From the NCBI GenBank assembly GCA_051747965.1, contig JBNJGS010000005.1:1-64000 (forward strand): DNA of 64,000 bases, in the 5' to 3' direction. Position 1 is the first letter of the stretch; each line of letters opens with the position of its first letter. Below the pieces are notes generated by a model. The model searched no databases. It saw only the letters and a program-made list of their open reading frames with translations, and had not been told where the DNA came from. The stretch comes from JAQIBY01 sp051747965 (GTDB lineage: Bacteria > Bacteroidota > Bacteroidia > Bacteroidales > ML635J-15). A program made the position numbers and the translations under genes. Shown here in pieces: positions 37,630 to 46,150 of the stretch.

Positions 37630-38457
37630 TTATGATTTTTTCAAAAAACTGCCTGAACACCAATCGTTTTCCGTTTTTTTCTGTTCAAAATCCAGGCCAA
37701 ATTTCAGATACTTATTTTTAATCTCATCCAGATCATCTTCATAGAATCCCGACAACACAAGTGTCCCGTCCGTTTTAAGTCTGCTGACAAGAGTTTCTGC
37801 ATTCTCGATCAGGGTATTCTTGTTAATATTTGCCAGTATAAGATCGAAGTCATCATCTTTAGCGGCTTCAAGGCTACCTTTACGTACTGTAATACCAGTG
37901 GCCTCATTGATTTTTACATTTTCCCCCGCATTGTTTACAGACCAGTCATCAATATCAAGAGCAAGCACGGATTTTGCACCCATCATATCAGCCATCACAG
38001 CAAGCACACCGGATCCGGTGCCCCAGTCGAGTACTTGCTTATCTTTCAGGTTCATCTCCAGCATAATCCTGATTACCAGGCGTGTTGTTTCATGATGGCC
38101 GGTACCAAAAGCCATTCGTGGATGTATGTTAATCACATAATGGGGTTTCACTTCTGGTTTGTGAAATTCAGCTTTTATCATCACTTTGTCATCAATCAGA
38201 ATTTCCCGAAAGCTTTCCTCCCATTTTGCATTCCAGTTTTGGTCTTCGATTCTGCTTTCTTTCCAGGGGATCATCATCTTATCCAGAAACATGTGGATTT
38301 CGTTTTGTTTTTCGGCATTTTCCGGCAAATAACCAAACAGCTGATCTCCAAGCTCTTCAAAGCTTTCAATGCCAAGCTCCCCGAGTTTGGCAATAATAAT
38401 AGCGGCCACATGGTCAGTCACCTGACCTGAAGCAATAGCAATTTTTATGTAGGCCAT
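37630..38457 (-). CDS. prmA: Ribosomal protein L11 methyltransferase
   Basis: A 275-residue class I methyltransferase that trimethylates ribosomal protein L11. An N-terminal L11-recognition domain is followed by HPRMAFGTGHHETTRL, the PrmA hallmark. The S-adenosylmethionine loop VLDWGTGSGVLAVMA starts near residue 141, and LILANINKNTLI carries the catalytic-site NIN motif. The glycine loop has W where most homologues have C or M. It starts one base after the tpiA stop, within the same operon. Confidence 0.92.
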   Translation of the reverse strand: MAYIKIAIASGQVTDHVAAIIIAKLGELGIESFEELGDQLFGYLPENAEKQNEIHMFLDKMMIPWKESRIEDQNWNAKWEESFREILIDDKVMIKAEFHKPEVKPHYVINIHPRMAFGTGHHETTRLVIRIMLEMNLKDKQVLDWGTGSGVLAVMADMMGAKSVLALDIDDWSVNNAGENVKINEATGITVRKGSLEAAKDDDFDLILANINKNTLIENAETLVSRLKTDGTLVLSGFYEDDLDEIKNKYLKFGLDFEQKKTENDWCSGSFLKKS

Positions 38458-38458
38458 A

Positions 38459-39220
38459 TTAAAAGGCTTTTAGTATATCAAGAAATGATTTGGTTTTTAG
38501 TGATGCACCACCAACAAGGCCTCCGTTAATGTCATTCATTTTGAACAAATCAGGAGCATTCTCAGGCTTCACACTTCCTCCATAAAGCAAAGGAATATCG
38601 TCAGCATTCAAATCAGGATACTGTTTTTTCAGGAGTTCTCTGATCCAGGCATGCATTTCCTGAGCCTGTTCCGGCGAGGCGGTTTCTCCTGTCCCTATGG
38701 CCCAGACAGGTTCATAGGCTATTACACATCGTTTCATGTTTTCAGAATCGATATGAAACAATGATGCCTGAAGCTGTTCTTTTACGACTTCTTTATGTCT
38801 GTCTTCATTTCGTTCATCCAGGTTTTCTCCGCAACAAAAAATCGGTCTCAGTGCATTTTTCAGGCAAAGGTCTACTTTTGATTTTATGGAATCATAAGAT
38901 TCTTTGTATATGTTTCGACGCTCGCTGTGTCCAACGATGACATAGTGAGCTCCGGTAGATTTTATCATGACAGGTGAAATCTCTCCTGTATATGCACCGG
39001 ATTCATGTTCTGCACAATTTTGTGCAGCCAGTGAAATGCGTTTGTAGTCGAGGATTCCGGCAATTTCAGAGAGGTGAGTAAAGGGCACTCCCAATATCAC
39101 CTGTATGCGCGGATCGATTGCCGCACCCTGTACGTGTTTGTTGATATCTGCAGCAAGTTTCCTTCCCTCCTGCAGGTCAGTATTCATTTTCCAATTTGCA
39201 GCCAATATCTGTGGTTTCAT
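38459..39220 (-). CDS. tpiA: Triosephosphate isomerase
   Basis: A 253-residue TIM barrel interconverting dihydroxyacetone phosphate and glyceraldehyde 3-phosphate. Catalytic residues are in place: N9 and K11 in ANWKMN, H98 in VGHSERR, and E170 in AYEPVWAIGTG. The phosphate loop YGGSVKPEN and GGLVGGASL are intact. ATG 39220 gives the classic four-base ATGA overlap with the upstream BT_3928-family gene; an ATG six bases further upstream is possible. Confidence 0.95.
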   Translation of the reverse strand: MKPQILAANWKMNTDLQEGRKLAADINKHVQGAAIDPRIQVILGVPFTHLSEIAGILDYKRISLAAQNCAEHESGAYTGEISPVMIKSTGAHYVIVGHSERRNIYKESYDSIKSKVDLCLKNALRPIFCCGENLDERNEDRHKEVVKEQLQASLFHIDSENMKRCVIAYEPVWAIGTGETASPEQAQEMHAWIRELLKKQYPDLNADDIPLLYGGSVKPENAPDLFKMNDINGGLVGGASLKTKSFLDILKAF

Positions 39221-40803
39221 CGCCATGATTTTTTATCTAAGATAATGTGTTTTTTCTTCAGGTAATTCACAAGCAAATGCAAAAGTGCAACTATCAAAAA
39301 CATACAAAGACTAAGCCAGAGATACAAATTGAGATTTGATTTTTTCACCTGTTTTTGCATTGACTGTGCCAGAAGTCTTTCGTCGAGCTCATCCACTGCG
39401 GGCACATCATTGATATGCCATTTATTGAGAATGGTTCCTTTTTTAATAAGGATGATGCCTGGATTGGAACGGACAATTGTTTTGATGGTAATGGGATCCA
39501 TATTGTAAAAATCAAATGACACATCCGTCTCTTCGACAAATTCTTTCACAACTTCCTCAGTTGAAGCAGTGATAAAAAGGAAGGGATACTCTTTTGTTTC
39601 GCAATATCCGTGCAGGTTCTCGAGTTCTTCGATATGCTTTCTTTTTGCTGATGTCACATCCCAGCTTGTAATAAAAAATGTGTATCTGTCATCGTTGAGA
39701 ACAAGATCAGTCACATCTTCGGGTGCATCAGGTTCTCCCTGAAAATTTGATGCATCGTTGTAATATACAGCATCGACAAACATCCAGTCTTCATCCGGCA
39801 AATCGAACAATGTAAACTCCCTGGTTTCACCCTCTTTTTCATAAATCAAGCCAAGGTTTTCAGGTCTTATCTGCACATCTGCATTTACAGCAACAAACTG
39901 CCAGTTGTCCTCCCGGGGCAGATTATCAATAAAAAACTCATCCTCCATGCCATCTGTCTCAAAGCGGTATGTTATTTCAAAGAGTTTTTCCTGTGATATT
40001 TCTTCGGCTGCCTTACCTGCGTCATAATCCAGCGGCATTGTGGTAATGCTAAAATCATGTATTGGCGGTGTATAACCTTCTTTCACAAGCTTATTCTTTG
40101 TTTCATGCCATTCCCACTCATTCTCATTTTCAGGCAGATTATCAACATCAAATTCTTTTAACTCCCCTGTATTCTTGTTTTCATACACAATTATTGTTTC
40201 ATATTCCGGCATATTGTCTTTTTCGGATTCGGGAACCTCCATTCCGGCCTGAATATTTTTTCCTATGCTGTATGGTCTGAAATCCACCAATGGGAGATGT
40301 CGGATGCTGTGCACACTTATCCAAATGGTGCCGGCCGCAAACACAAAAAGAAGGAATACCTGAAATCCTCCGGGCATCAGCGGTTTAAATTTATTACGCT
40401 GCAGGAATACCACAACGACAAGGAACATGATTATAACATTTTTCCAGAATGTAGCCCAGTTTGACAAAATTATTGCATCCCCAAAGCATCCACAGTCCTG
40501 CACAGGATTGGCAATTGCTATCCATAGTGTCAGGGGCAGAAAAACGGCCATAAATAACATGACACCCCAGGCACCCAGGCGAGGTTTAAGATTAAACAAC
40601 AGGGAGATTCCCAGGAGAAGTTCTGCCACGGAGAGAATCACGCCAAAAGTCAAAGCTGCAGGCTGTAAGAACTCGAGCCCCATGGCATTGAAATAGTCAA
40701 TGAACTTAAACTGAACGCCCATTGGATCAACCACCTTAACAAATCCGGAAAAAACAAAAACTATTCCGATGATGACTCTGAAGATATTACTTATTGTTTT
40801 CAT
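39217..40803 (-). CDS. BT_3928 family membrane protein: DoxX-like domain, expanded repeat region, thioredoxin-like domain
   Basis: A 528-residue protein from ATG 40803 (an upstream extension is unlikely). Residues 1-190 form a DoxX/MauE-like four-helix membrane domain (GIVFVFSGFVKVVDPMG, DCGCFGDAIILSNW). A soluble region of about 200 residues holds three copies of a G-x(3)-EF-x(2)-(D/N)LP-x(n)-W motif (VDNLP, IDNLP and FDLP). A thioredoxin-like domain follows (FFITSWDVTSAKRKHIEEL) without a CxxC pair, then a C-terminal helix. From memory, relatives are nearer 370 residues with one such motif, so this one seems expanded. It probably handles envelope redox or thiol transfer; function unproven. 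Coupled to tpiA. Confidence 0.8.
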   Translation of the reverse strand: MKTISNIFRVIIGIVFVFSGFVKVVDPMGVQFKFIDYFNAMGLEFLQPAALTFGVILSVAELLLGISLLFNLKPRLGAWGVMLFMAVFLPLTLWIAIANPVQDCGCFGDAIILSNWATFWKNVIIMFLVVVVFLQRNKFKPLMPGGFQVFLLFVFAAGTIWISVHSIRHLPLVDFRPYSIGKNIQAGMEVPESEKDNMPEYETIIVYENKNTGELKEFDVDNLPENENEWEWHETKNKLVKEGYTPPIHDFSITTMPLDYDAGKAAEEISQEKLFEITYRFETDGMEDEFFIDNLPREDNWQFVAVNADVQIRPENLGLIYEKEGETREFTLFDLPDEDWMFVDAVYYNDASNFQGEPDAPEDVTDLVLNDDRYTFFITSWDVTSAKRKHIEELENLHGYCETKEYPFLFITASTEEVVKEFVEETDVSFDFYNMDPITIKTIVRSNPGIILIKKGTILNKWHINDVPAVDELDERLLAQSMQKQVKKSNLNLYLWLSLCMFLIVALLHLLVNYLKKKHIILDKKSWR

Positions 40804-40839
40804 ACTGACGTGATTATTATTTTTAAGATTTCCAAACCC

Positions 40840-40847
40840 CAAATTTA
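40840..40847 (-). promoter_or_regulatory. Possible internal promoter upstream of the BT_3928-family gene
   Basis: On the minus strand TAAATTTG is an exact -7 match, 37 bases before ATG 40803, in the 81-base gap after tmk. No clear -33 box is seen. Confidence 0.4.
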
Positions 40848-40884
40848 TAAAATGCTATTGGATTTTGGATGACAAAAATCAGGT

Positions 40885-41574
40885 TTATTTTAGAATTTTT
40901 TCTCTTTTCAGGTGTTCAATCATTCTTTGAAATATATCTTCAGCCGGCATCATGTTTCCAAACTGATCGCTACAATCCAGGATATGCAGATTATCGATTT
41001 TTTCTGCGATGGTCTGGTACATTTGTCGTACTTTCAATTGAAATTCAATGTCTGCCTCATGAATATCATTTTTCCCTTTAAGATATTCCCTTTCCGATCC
41101 TGTTCGCCGGCTGGTGAGGCGATTTTTCACAAAGTCAACAGGTACTTTCAGATAAAGGCTGAGGTCGGGAACAGGAATTTTGAAATGATCGAATTCCGTT
41201 TTTATAATCCAGTTCATCAATTCTGTTTGATCCTTTTCAGAATCAAATTTCGCAGACTGGTAGGCAATATTTGAATAAACATATCTGTCCACGAGCACAA
41301 ATTTATTTTCAGCTTTCCATCTTTCAATACTATCTGCTGCACTGGCCTGATCACCGGCAAACAACAAGGCCACCAGATAGGGGTTGACATCTTCGTTTCT
41401 GCCAAGTTCTCCCCTGAGAAATCTGGCAACCAACTCACCGTAAACCGGGGAATCTGTCCGCGGAAAATGCAGGTATTCATATGGTTGATTGTTATCCTCA
41501 AGCCATTGTTTTAACAATTGCACCTGGGTAGATTTTCCCGAGCCATCAAGGCCTTCGATCACAAGAAATTTCAT
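40885..41574 (-). CDS. tmk: Thymidylate kinase (dTMP kinase)
   Basis: A 229-residue kinase converting dTMP to dTDP. The P loop EGLDGSGKST (G8-T16) opens the protein; the DRY-like VDRYVYSNIAYQSAK motif binds the nucleotide, and the lid has the TSRRTGSEREYLKG segment. It is slightly longer than the ~210-residue average. It is the first gene of the long minus-strand run and is divergent from folP, with a good promoter between the two. Confidence 0.93.
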   Translation of the reverse strand: MKFLVIEGLDGSGKSTQVQLLKQWLEDNNQPYEYLHFPRTDSPVYGELVARFLRGELGRNEDVNPYLVALLFAGDQASAADSIERWKAENKFVLVDRYVYSNIAYQSAKFDSEKDQTELMNWIIKTEFDHFKIPVPDLSLYLKVPVDFVKNRLTSRRTGSEREYLKGKNDIHEADIEFQLKVRQMYQTIAEKIDNLHILDCSDQFGNMMPAEDIFQRMIEHLKREKILK

Positions 41575-41609
41575 ATGCTGTTAATTTGTATTATTTTTAT
41601 CACGCTCAA

Positions 41610-41640
41610 CAAAGATGCTTAAAAAAAATGTTTGCTCAAA
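41610..41640 (-). promoter_or_regulatory. Promoter of the tmk operon
   Basis: On the minus strand TTTG (41640-41637), a 19-base spacer and CATCTTTG (41617-41610), one base from consensus. The predicted start site is about 30 bases before the tmk ATG; the -33 box lies inside the first codons of the divergent folP. Confidence 0.6.
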
Positions 41641-42488
41641 GACACACAATCAATATACAGGGAAAACTCATGGATTTTGACACTGTCAGAATCATGGGCA
41701 TACTAAACGTTACCCCGGATTCATTTTACGATGGCGGAAAATATCTGGCCAAAGAAAAAATCAAGGCACGGGTAGTTCAAATCATTGATGAAGGTGCCGA
41801 TATCATTGACCTTGGTGGCATGTCTTCACGTCCGGGTGCAGAAGTTATATCGACTGAAGAAGAGTGGAACAGGCTGGAACCTGCACTGGCTGTGATCCGG
41901 GAAGCAGAACCGGACATTCCCATATCTGTGGACACATTCAGGGCAGAGATAGCTGAAAAGGCAGTCAGCCAATATAAAGCAGGCATCATCAATGATATTT
42001 CTGCAGGAGAAATGGATAAATCCATGTTTGATTTTATTGCTGATACGAACACCGCCTTCATCATGATGCATATGAAAGGCACACCGGCCGGCATGCAAAA
42101 AAATCCTGAATATGAGGACATTGTGGCTGATGTTATGCGTTACTTTCACCAAAAACTGGCTATCCTCAGAGAAAAAGGTGTCAGGGACATCATCATTGAT
42201 CCCGGCTTTGGATTTGGTAAAACACTGGATCATAACTATGAGCTTTTCAATTATATGGACAGGCTGGCAGCCCTGGAGTGTCCGGTGCTGGCAGGCATTT
42301 CAAGAAAAAGCATGATCACGCGCCTTTTTGACATCAGCCCGGAGGAGAGTCTCAATGGAACCACAAGCCTGCACACACTAGCAATATCAAAAGGTGCAGG
42401 TTTGCTCAGGGTTCATGATGTAGCAGAGGCAAAACAGGTTGTCCGGATTATGAAAAAACTGGAAAGCAGCATAAATCCCAATTGGTAA
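41628..42488 (+). CDS. folP: Dihydropteroate synthase
   Basis: A 286-residue TIM-barrel enzyme that joins p-aminobenzoate to the pterin diphosphate in folate synthesis. GILNVTPDSFYDGG (N27, D31), GGMSSRPGA and IIDPGFGFGKT are the pterin- and sulfonamide-site signatures. ATG 41628 is chosen because MFAQRHTINIQGKL aligns with usual starts; the frame is open 14 codons further back but through the promoter of tmk. A weak TATTTTTA box at 41592 may be its own promoter. The next gene, 39 bases on, is the diadenylate cyclase, a neighbour pair often seen in Bacteroidota. Confidence 0.93.
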   Translation: MFAQRHTINIQGKLMDFDTVRIMGILNVTPDSFYDGGKYLAKEKIKARVVQIIDEGADIIDLGGMSSRPGAEVISTEEEWNRLEPALAVIREAEPDIPISVDTFRAEIAEKAVSQYKAGIINDISAGEMDKSMFDFIADTNTAFIMMHMKGTPAGMQKNPEYEDIVADVMRYFHQKLAILREKGVRDIIIDPGFGFGKTLDHNYELFNYMDRLAALECPVLAGISRKSMITRLFDISPEESLNGTTSLHTLAISKGAGLLRVHDVAEAKQVVRIMKKLESSINPNW

Positions 42489-42527
42489 GTACAAATTTCA
42501 ATCATTTTTTATATCTTCGGCTTTCTT

Positions 42528-43307
42528 ATGATGCATGCATTTATCAGTGTCCGTTTTCTTGATGTGGTTGACATTTTTCTGGTAGCATTTCTGCTTTACC
42601 AGTTATATATGTTGATCCGTGGAACAGTTGCCATTCGAATTTTTGTGGGTATATTTTCTATTTATTTGTTCTGGTTGATTGTCAAGGCGATGAATATGGA
42701 ATTGCTTGGCTCAATTCTGGGGCAGGTCATCGGTGTTGGTGTGATTGCCCTCCTGATCGTTTTTCAACAGGAAATCAGGCAATTTTTGCTGATGATAGGA
42801 AACCAGAGCTTCATCAACCAGCATTTACCTTTTGTCAAATATTTTAAGCGCTCTGCTCCGGTAAGCAAATCGAAAATCGATACCATCGTTCAGGCTTCAA
42901 TTTATCTGGCAGAAAATTTTCTTGGCGGATTGATTGTTATTTCACGTCATTCAGACCTCAAAACACATATCAGCAGCGGAGAAATTATCAATGCAGACAT
43001 TTCGGACAGGCTGATTGGAAATATTTTTTATAAAAATGCTCCCTTGCACGATGGTGCACTCATCATAGTAAAAGATAAAATCAAGGCTGCAGGCTGTGTG
43101 CTGCCGGTATCGCAAAGCCAGGAAATTCCCAAAAAACTCGGATTAAGACACAGGGCGGGCATTGGCATGACAGAAAGAACAGACAGCATTGTTATCATCA
43201 TTTCAGAACAAACAGGCGAAATAAGCGTTTCTAAAGAAGGAAGGTTATATTCTATCAAATCGGAGGACAGGTTGAAAAAGTTTTTAATGAAGGAGGTTGG
43301 ACAATGA
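42528..43307 (+). CDS. cdaA: Diadenylate cyclase CdaA (c-di-AMP synthase)
   Basis: A 259-residue membrane enzyme making the second messenger c-di-AMP from two ATP. Three N-terminal helices (residues about 10-75) anchor it; the DAC domain carries the catalytic DGA at D175-A177 (HDGALIIV) and RHR at 207-209 (LGLRHRAGIGMTE). These are the two motifs needed for activity. A second ATG codon follows the first directly. It follows folP, and its stop overlaps the start of the next gene by four bases. TATCTTCG 16 bases before the ATG may be an extra promoter. Confidence 0.93.
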   Translation: MMHAFISVRFLDVVDIFLVAFLLYQLYMLIRGTVAIRIFVGIFSIYLFWLIVKAMNMELLGSILGQVIGVGVIALLIVFQQEIRQFLLMIGNQSFINQHLPFVKYFKRSAPVSKSKIDTIVQASIYLAENFLGGLIVISRHSDLKTHISSGEIINADISDRLIGNIFYKNAPLHDGALIIVKDKIKAAGCVLPVSQSQEIPKKLGLRHRAGIGMTERTDSIVIIISEQTGEISVSKEGRLYSIKSEDRLKKFLMKEVGQ

Positions 43308-44185
43308 TAATTGCCATTACAGGGGCAAGTGGTTTTTTGGGTAAAAACATCAAAAGCCACTTTATCAAAACCGGACAAAAAGTTGTCAGTGTGCCGAGAG
43401 ATGTGCTGTACAACAAAGATAAACTGGCAGGGCTTCTGGATGGTGTTGATGTTGTTATCCATACTGCGGGATATCCCATCACCAAACGATGGACCAGATC
43501 GAACAAGAAGAAGATATTTAACAGCCGTGCCGTCACCAGCCACAATATAGCTACAGCCATAGAAGAAAGCAACAATCCACCGGGATTGCTTATCAGCACA
43601 TCAGCCATTGGTATTTACAACAACATCCACTATCATGACGAATGCAGCGAAGACTTTGCAGACAATTTTTTGGGTGAAGTCTGTAAGGAATGGGAGGCGC
43701 CTTTCTCCAAAACTGATAGGACAAAAACCCGTGTAATTATTACCAGGCTGGGAGTAGTCATTGGTAACGGCGGGGTTTTAAAAAACATGTATCCCATATT
43801 TCGTCTGGGTCTGGGCGCAAAAATCGGACACGGTGAATACCCCATGCCATTTATTCATATTGATGACCTGATCAGTTTTTATCAACAAAGTACCGAAGAT
43901 GCAAGCCTGCATGGAATATACAATTTGGTTGCTCCTGCCATTATCACAAACGAAGAGTTCACGCATGCCCTTGCTGATGCCCTGAATAAAAAAGCCAGGT
44001 TCATCATTCCTCCGATATTTCTGAACATTGTTTTTGGAAAAGGCCTGATGACTGTAATCAATAATCCCATTGTGATACCCAAGCGTTTATTGGAGGCAGG
44101 TTTTACATACCAAAAAGACCAGATAGAACAAGCCATTTCATCAAGTCTGGAAACAATTACCCGAAACAACAAAACGAAGAAATAA
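43304..44185 (+). CDS. TIGR01777 family NAD-dependent epimerase-like protein
   Basis: A 293-residue extended short-chain dehydrogenase. The N-terminal Rossmann motif AITGASGFLGKNI is followed by VDVVIHTAGYPI and a TSAIGIYN segment. The C-terminal DUF1731-like end (IPPIFLNIVFGKG, PKRLLEAGFTYQ) defines the TIGR01777 family (YfcH/SulA-like proteins). The usual YxxxK catalytic pair is not obvious, which is normal for this family. Its ATG lies inside the cdaA stop codon region (ATGA), so it is co-translated with the c-di-AMP synthase. Function of the family is unknown. Confidence 0.88.
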   Translation: MIIAITGASGFLGKNIKSHFIKTGQKVVSVPRDVLYNKDKLAGLLDGVDVVIHTAGYPITKRWTRSNKKKIFNSRAVTSHNIATAIEESNNPPGLLISTSAIGIYNNIHYHDECSEDFADNFLGEVCKEWEAPFSKTDRTKTRVIITRLGVVIGNGGVLKNMYPIFRLGLGAKIGHGEYPMPFIHIDDLISFYQQSTEDASLHGIYNLVAPAIITNEEFTHALADALNKKARFIIPPIFLNIVFGKGLMTVINNPIVIPKRLLEAGFTYQKDQIEQAISSSLETITRNNKTKK

Positions 44186-44223
44186 AAAAACCTGTAAGCT
44201 CAGGCAACCCTCAGGCTTTTTTT
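44184..44223 (+). terminator. Weak terminator after the folP-cdaA operon
   Basis: AAAAAAACCTG and CAGGCTTTTTT can pair with one bulge around a 17-base loop, and a T tract follows. The GC part of the stem is only four pairs, so the call is modest. Confidence 0.45.
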
Positions 44224-44239
44224 ATAGTCTTAAAATTAG

Positions 44240-44247
44240 TATCTTTG
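44240..44247 (+). promoter_or_regulatory. Promoter of the DUF6252-like lipoprotein
   Basis: TATCTTTG is an exact -7 box 16 bases before the ATG. TTTT lies at the -33 position with 19-base spacing. Confidence 0.58.
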
Positions 44248-44263
44248 TTACAATATAAACCAA

Positions 44264-45130
44264 ATGATTATGAAGAAGAAAATCTTAATGGCGGGTATTC
44301 CGTTTTTGCTGCTTGGCCTGTTGCTCCCCTCTTGCACAGAGGATACCAATGATACCAACCGCCCATTGATGACTGCACTCGTTGATGGAAGCACATGGCG
44401 TTGTCCGGAGCCCAACGCCCGGGTTTCAGAAAATCAGATTATCGTTTACGGTACTTCTGCTGATGGGCAATCCATTCAAATAACCGTATATGCAGGTGAA
44501 AAAGGCGTGTATACTCTCAGTGCTGCCAACCTGCACGAAGGAACATTCACACCAAATACAAGTAGTTATTCTGATATTTATTCAACCAGTAACAGCAGCG
44601 ATGGCAGCGGGCAGGTAAGAATATCCTCCATCAATGAAGATGACAGAACCATATCGGGTTCTTTCAACTTCAGGGCATATAAAGACGGCGGCGGATCAAG
44701 AAACATCTCCAACGGGGAATTCACCAAAGTACCGTATAAATACATCAACACCATTGACACGAGCAATATTGTTAATGTAATGACAGCCAGTATTGACGGA
44801 ACAGATTTCGTTGCCAACTCCGTTGTTACTTCTGACTCCGCAAATCACATTCAGATCACAGGATCACACAGTGAAAACTTTGAGAGTATAAATCTGATCA
44901 TTCCTGACAGCATAAGCGAAGGAAGCCATAGTATTGACCCCAACAATGGCCCCGTCATGGCTTATTACAGGGAAAGTCTGACATCATATCCTGCTGTTGC
45001 CGGATCAACAACCATTTCCGAACATGATGTACAAAACAGAATAATAAAAGGCTCTTTCTTTTTTAATGTAGAAGACAATAGTGATCAAACCATAGAGATA
45101 TCCAACGGATATTTTGAAACAGAATATTAA
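44264..45130 (+). CDS. Lipoprotein with two tandem DUF6252-like domains
   Basis: A 288-residue lipoprotein; the signal ends in LLLPSC (cysteine about residue 24). ATG 44270 is an equally good start. Two similar halves follow. The first has a T-ALVDGSTWRC opening, QITVYAGEKGVYTL, GTFTPN and DRTISGSFNFRA...ISNGEF. The second has MTASIDGTDFVAN, ITGSHSENFESINL and IIKGSFFFNV...ISNGYF. The pattern is that of DUF6252, a small beta-sandwich common on Bacteroidota lipoproteins, here duplicated. Function is unknown; it is monocistronic with its own promoter and terminator. Confidence 0.75.
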   Translation: MIMKKKILMAGIPFLLLGLLLPSCTEDTNDTNRPLMTALVDGSTWRCPEPNARVSENQIIVYGTSADGQSIQITVYAGEKGVYTLSAANLHEGTFTPNTSSYSDIYSTSNSSDGSGQVRISSINEDDRTISGSFNFRAYKDGGGSRNISNGEFTKVPYKYINTIDTSNIVNVMTASIDGTDFVANSVVTSDSANHIQITGSHSENFESINLIIPDSISEGSHSIDPNNGPVMAYYRESLTSYPAVAGSTTISEHDVQNRIIKGSFFFNVEDNSDQTIEISNGYFETEY

Positions 45131-45151
45131 GCAATTTTTTACCAAAGTTTT

Positions 45152-45181
45152 AAAAAGCCATCTGATGATGGCTTTTTTTTA
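45152..45181 (+). terminator. Rho-independent terminator of the lipoprotein gene
   Basis: AAAAAGCCATC and GATGGCTTTTT form a perfect stem around a short TGAT-type loop, followed by a T tract. Confidence 0.87.
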
Positions 45182-45265
45182 TCATATCCCCTTGCTTGTT
45201 TCGAATTGTTCATCAAATGTTGAGAATCCGGCAAGCTTCCGGATAAATTAATCGGGATATTCTGT

Positions 45266-45273
45266 TAAATTTG
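45266..45273 (+). promoter_or_regulatory. -7 element for the transketolase-vWA-sigma operon
   Basis: TAAATTTG is an exact TAnnTTTG box 28 bases before the first ATG. No -33 TTTG is seen at 19 bases. Confidence 0.45.
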
Positions 45274-45301
45274 CAAAAATTGAAATATAATATTCAAAAC
45301 A

Positions 45302-46150
45302 ATGACAAACAGCAAAAGATTGGAAAAAATCGCCTCACAGGTCAGGCGTGATATTGTCAGAATGGTACATGCACAGTCATCAGGGCATCCTGGTGGCAGC
45401 CTTGGCTGTACTGAGTATATGGTTGCTCTGTATTTTGAGATACTAAAGCATAATCCCGATAAATTCAGCGTAGAAGAAAAAGAGGAAGATTTGTTTTTCC
45501 TCTCAAACGGGCATATTTCACCCCTGTGGTATTCTGTTCTGGCACGCAGTGGTTACTTCAACCCAAAGGAATTGTCAACTTTCAGGCAAATCAACTCCCG
45601 CCTTCAGGGACATCCAACTACACACGAGGGGCTTCCCGGTGTTCGCATTGCTTCAGGTTCACTGGGACAAGGACTCTCGGCGGCTGCAGGTGCTGCACTG
45701 GCAAAAAAAATCAATAACAATGATTCACTTGTGTATTCCCTCCACGGAGATGGTGAAATACAGGAAGGGCAAATATGGGAAGCTGCCATGTTTTGCGCTG
45801 GCAAAAAAATTGACAACTTAATTTCAACAATTGACTATAATGGCAAGCAAATTGATGGTCCTGTTGATGAGGTGATGCCTCTTGGTAATCTTAAAGCCAA
45901 ATGGGAAAGCTTTGGATGGGACGTTCTCACCTGTGATAATGGCAATGACATGACATCAGTAATCAACATACTCAGTGAAGCCAAGAGCCACACCGGCAAA
46001 GGAAAGCCTGTCATGATTCTGATGAAAACCGAAATGGGCTTTGGTGTTGATTATATGATGGGCACTCACGCCTGGCACGGAAAAGCCCCTGACGATGAAC
46101 AACTTGAGCAGGCACTTAACCAACTAGAAGAAACCATCGGCGATTATTAA
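45302..46150 (+). CDS. Transketolase, N-terminal (thiamine diphosphate-binding) subunit
   Basis: A 282-residue protein equal to the first half of transketolase. SSGHPGGSLG (H29), GSLGQGLSAAAGAALA and the cofactor motif HGDGEIQEGQIWEA (G149-G151) with a YNGKQIDG segment are intact. THAWHGKAPDDEQ closes it. Split transketolases are common in Bacteroidota and archaea; the second half is encoded 1.4 kb downstream instead of next door, because a vWA gene lies between. Together they move two-carbon units in the pentose phosphate pathway. Its stop codon shares one base with the vWA start. Confidence 0.92.
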   Translation: MTNSKRLEKIASQVRRDIVRMVHAQSSGHPGGSLGCTEYMVALYFEILKHNPDKFSVEEKEEDLFFLSNGHISPLWYSVLARSGYFNPKELSTFRQINSRLQGHPTTHEGLPGVRIASGSLGQGLSAAAGAALAKKINNNDSLVYSLHGDGEIQEGQIWEAAMFCAGKKIDNLISTIDYNGKQIDGPVDEVMPLGNLKAKWESFGWDVLTCDNGNDMTSVINILSEAKSHTGKGKPVMILMKTEMGFGVDYMMGTHAWHGKAPDDEQLEQALNQLEETIGDY

